Below, one piece after another: positions 61,919-64,000 of a stretch of 64,000 nucleotides of DNA. The DNA lies in NCBI RefSeq assembly GCF_001652265.1, contig NZ_LWBS01000198.1, positions 24,622 to 88,621 of the forward strand, given 5' to 3'. The notes below the pieces were generated by a model. That model made no database searches, was not told the origin of the DNA, and worked only from the letters and a program-made list of their open reading frames with translations. This DNA comes from Rhizobium leguminosarum. Its GTDB lineage: Bacteria > Pseudomonadota > Alphaproteobacteria > Rhizobiales > Rhizobiaceae. The first letter of the stretch is position 1. Each line of letters opens with the position of its first letter. The translations under genes and the position numbers were made by a program.

Positions 61919-62134
61919 TTGCAAGGCTTGAGCGCTGGCGGTGAGCCTGGGCTATACGGGGTGTTTCATAGCCTCGTTTCACGCATGCCGCTCTCCAAAA
62001 CCGCCAACATGATTTCAGGTGAAACGCGTTAATGTGCGTATATTCGAACCTTGTCACGAATTAATTCATTGCGGACGATGAAATCGGCCACTTTTCACCT
62101 ATTCTTAACCACGAGGGTCAATAGACAATAGAAT
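61919..62134. other. Intergenic region before heparinase-family gene
   Basis: 216 bases without a gene. It holds CGTTTCAC (61975-61982) and its inverted complement GTGAAACG (62019-62026), separated by 36 bases, and an AT-rich stretch with ATTCTTAACCA near 62100. No terminator with a T-run and no named promoter motif is seen. Confidence 0.4.
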
Positions 62135-63808
62135 ATGCAGTCCGGTCGGCGTTTTGCGAGCATGTATGTTCGGGAGGCTTGGCGGCGCGCCTTGCGCCGC
62201 GTCGCGTTGCTGCGCCTGAAGCTCTTTCGTCATTCGATCAAGGTGCCCGAGCGTCTGATCGTCGCGCCGACCGATCTCCGCAGCATCGATCCGCATGTGG
62301 CCGACGAGATCCTCAACGGACGGTTTCTCCTGGCCGGGCGCATGCTGGAAACCAACGAGAAGTCGCCCTTCACCTTCACGCTGCCCTCGCGCCCCTTCGC
62401 GATCCGTCTTCACAGCTTCGGCTGGCTGCGGCATATGCGGGCGAACAAGACGGAGCGCAGTTCGGCTGCCGCCCGCGCGATCGTCGACAGCTGGCTTTCC
62501 ATCCATGCCGGTCGCATGGAGGGGATTGCCTGGGAGACCGACGTCACCGCCCAACGCGTCATCGCCTGGCTGTCGCATTCGCCGGTGGTGCTGCAGAACG
62601 CCGACCGCGGCTTCTATCGCCGCTTCATGAAGTCGCTGGCGTTCCAGGTGAGGTTCCTGCACCGCATGGCGCCGTTTACTCTCGGCGGCTTGGAGCTGTT
62701 TCGGCTGCGCATCGCGCTCGCTATGGCCTCCGTCGCCATGCCGGCGCGCGCCTCTACGCTCAGAAGGGCGGCACAAGCGCTCGACCGCGAATTCGATAGC
62801 CAGATTCTATCGGATGGCGGCCATGTGTCGCGCAATCCGCGCGTCGGGTTGGAATTGCTGCTCGATCTGCTGCCGCTCAGGCAGACCTATGTCAATCTCG
62901 GTCATGACCTGCCGCAGAAGCTGATCTCCGGCATAGACCGCATCTATCCGGCATTGCGGTTTTTTCGCCATCAGGACGGGGATCTGGCGCTCTTCAACGG
63001 GGCGACGTCGACGCTCGCCAATGAGCTGATGTCCGTGCTGCGATATGACGAGACAGCCGGTCAGCCGTTCAAGGCTTTACCGCATTCGCGTTATCAGCGG
63101 CTTTCGGGGGGCAAGACGGTGATCATTGCAGATACGGGCACGCCGCCTTCGGGAGGCGCGCTTCGGACCGCGCACGCGGGCAGCCTCTCCTTCGAGATGT
63201 CGTCCGGCCGCCATCGCTTCATCGTCAATTCCGGTTCGCCGAAATTTGCCGGGCACCGCTATGTCCAGATGGCGCGCACAACGGCGGCACATTCGACCGT
63301 TATCCTCAACGACACCTCGTCCAGCCGTTTTTCGCCCTCACCCTTCCTTAGTCACGCGATTACCGAACCGGTGAGAACAATCACTGTCGAGCGCGCCGAA
63401 ACCGAGGACGGACGCGACGGCATCAAGCTCAGCCATGACGGCTACGTGAGGGTGTTCGGGGTGCTGCACGAGCGTGAGCTGACGCTCAATGCTGCAGGCT
63501 CGATCGTGACAGGCCGCGACCGGCTCGTCGTCCGCGAAGGATATGAGCATGACGAGCCTCTGAAGGCCGTCGCCCGTTTTCATATCCATCCCTCGATCGT
63601 CCTGCATCAGAGTGACGGAGAGTCCGTGCTGCTGACGGCGCCGGACGGCGAAAGCTGGCTGTTTTCGGCGCCCGGCAATGAAGTGCTGATCGCCGAGGAC
63701 ATTTTCTTTGCCGACAGCTCCGGCATCTGCGGTTCGGACCAGATCGAAATCGACTTCGATCTTGCCGAGAAGACAGAAATCCGCTGGTTCCTATCTCGTA
63801 AAAGCTAA
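62135..63808 (+). CDS. Heparinase II/III family protein
   Basis: A 557-residue protein. An alpha-helical part (residues about 60-300, with FGWLRHM and SDGGHVSRNP) is followed by the beta-rich heparinase II/III domain from about residue 330, with the typical GSPKFAGH and AAHSTVILND. Such enzymes are polysaccharide lyases, but the substrate here is unknown and no signal peptide is obvious; the N-terminus is very basic. The start at 62135 lacks a good ribosome site; an ATG at 62162 is possible. Confidence 0.85.
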   Translation: MQSGRRFASMYVREAWRRALRRVALLRLKLFRHSIKVPERLIVAPTDLRSIDPHVADEILNGRFLLAGRMLETNEKSPFTFTLPSRPFAIRLHSFGWLRHMRANKTERSSAAARAIVDSWLSIHAGRMEGIAWETDVTAQRVIAWLSHSPVVLQNADRGFYRRFMKSLAFQVRFLHRMAPFTLGGLELFRLRIALAMASVAMPARASTLRRAAQALDREFDSQILSDGGHVSRNPRVGLELLLDLLPLRQTYVNLGHDLPQKLISGIDRIYPALRFFRHQDGDLALFNGATSTLANELMSVLRYDETAGQPFKALPHSRYQRLSGGKTVIIADTGTPPSGGALRTAHAGSLSFEMSSGRHRFIVNSGSPKFAGHRYVQMARTTAAHSTVILNDTSSSRFSPSPFLSHAITEPVRTITVERAETEDGRDGIKLSHDGYVRVFGVLHERELTLNAAGSIVTGRDRLVVREGYEHDEPLKAVARFHIHPSIVLHQSDGESVLLTAPDGESWLFSAPGNEVLIAEDIFFADSSGICGSDQIEIDFDLAEKTEIRWFLSRKS

Positions 63809-63909
63809 AGCGCGTCGCGATCTCTCAGATTCGCTTGTTGCGCTTTAGGTCTTTGTTTTTACGCATGTCGTTGTCGCAAAACATGGGGTAATCGCGGCGC
63901 GATCACCCC
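63805..63909 (+). repeat. Palindromic intergenic repeat, copy 3, with extra hairpin
   Basis: Begins in the last codons of the heparinase-family gene with CTAAAGCGCGTCGCGATCT and closes GCGCTTTAG (63840-63848). It then has GCATGTCGTTGTCGCAAAA as in the copy at 19095. The usual closing arm is missing; a different hairpin, GGGGT-ATCGC / GCGAT-ACCCC (63885-63909), follows. The last 91 bases of the window hold no gene start that I can support. Confidence 0.72.
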
Positions 63910-64000
63910 AGACCATTTTCAAGAGTGATGGCTGGCAGGGGTGGTTGCCCCCGATAAGATGGAAAAACGGGCTCACGATTGAAACCGGGCCCAAAACATC

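Noticed and set aside
62011..62026. parS-like sequence GATTTCAGGTGAAACG
   Set aside because: The central CACGTG is broken to CAGGTG and several other bases differ; it is about 17 kb from the true sites. Better described as part of a spaced inverted repeat CGTTTCAC/GTGAAACG.
63910..64000. ZTP-type riboswitch or a purH leader at the right edge
   Set aside because: Some G- and C-rich complementarity exists, but I cannot place the conserved motif, and the downstream gene is outside the window.

Overview
The window is ordinary core chromosome of an alphaproteobacterium of the order Rhizobiales, most likely Rhizobium sensu stricto (R. etli / R. leguminosarum group). This rests on gene content and order (chvG-hprK-EIIA(Man)-ptsH-ahcY, divL-tsaE, trpFBA-accD-folC, aroE-coaE-dnaQ beside hemE, mnmE-mnmG-rsmG-parA-parB) and on palindromic intergenic repeats of a type familiar from rhizobia. 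GC content is high and genes are tightly packed, often overlapping by 4 to 11 bases. I see no prophage, insertion sequence, CRISPR array, tRNA or rRNA.

Layout. 1-4.6 kb: the 3'-part of the ChvG/ExoS sensor kinase overlaps a short HPr kinase, followed by a mannose-type EIIA, HPr and ahcY. 4.7-16.7 kb: a plus-strand run of divL (kinase with Tyr in place of the phospho-accepting His), a tsaE-amgK fusion, murU, addB, addA and trxA. 16.8-22 kb: a minus-strand trpF-trpB-trpA-accD-folC operon. 22-31 kb: single genes (YgjP-like metallopeptidase, DUF2852, phaZ, FAH-family hydrolase, glutathionyl-hydroquinone reductase, DUF2218, nitroreductase, gyrB). 31-35 kb: a minus-strand timA-mltA-smr-xre operon with fxsA and secB on the other strand.

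34.8-47.6 kb is the replication and segregation centre. Genes diverge from a 401-base gap at 38420-38820 that carries DnaA boxes, GANTC sites and an AT-rich block next to hemE; this is the expected position of oriC in this group. Four parS-like sites for ParB lie at 36952, 43290, 43326 and 45287, embedded in or between aroE/maf, mnmE/mnmG and rsmG. The parAB genes that use them follow at 45.9-47.6 kb. Together this is a complete origin-segregation locus.

47.7-64 kb: holA-lptE-leuS on the minus strand, yggS, a propionyl-CoA synthetase-like gene, a lone flagellin gene behind a structured repeat, trcR (DUF1013), acsA, an SdhAF4-like gene, htpX-rsmB and a heparinase II/III-family gene. The window ends in a palindromic repeat.

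The window holds several less usual points (Tyr-containing DivL, a TsaE-AmgK fusion beside MurU, AccD without its zinc cysteines, MltA without a signal peptide, parS sites that double as stop codons). I found no convincing evidence for a wholly undescribed system.
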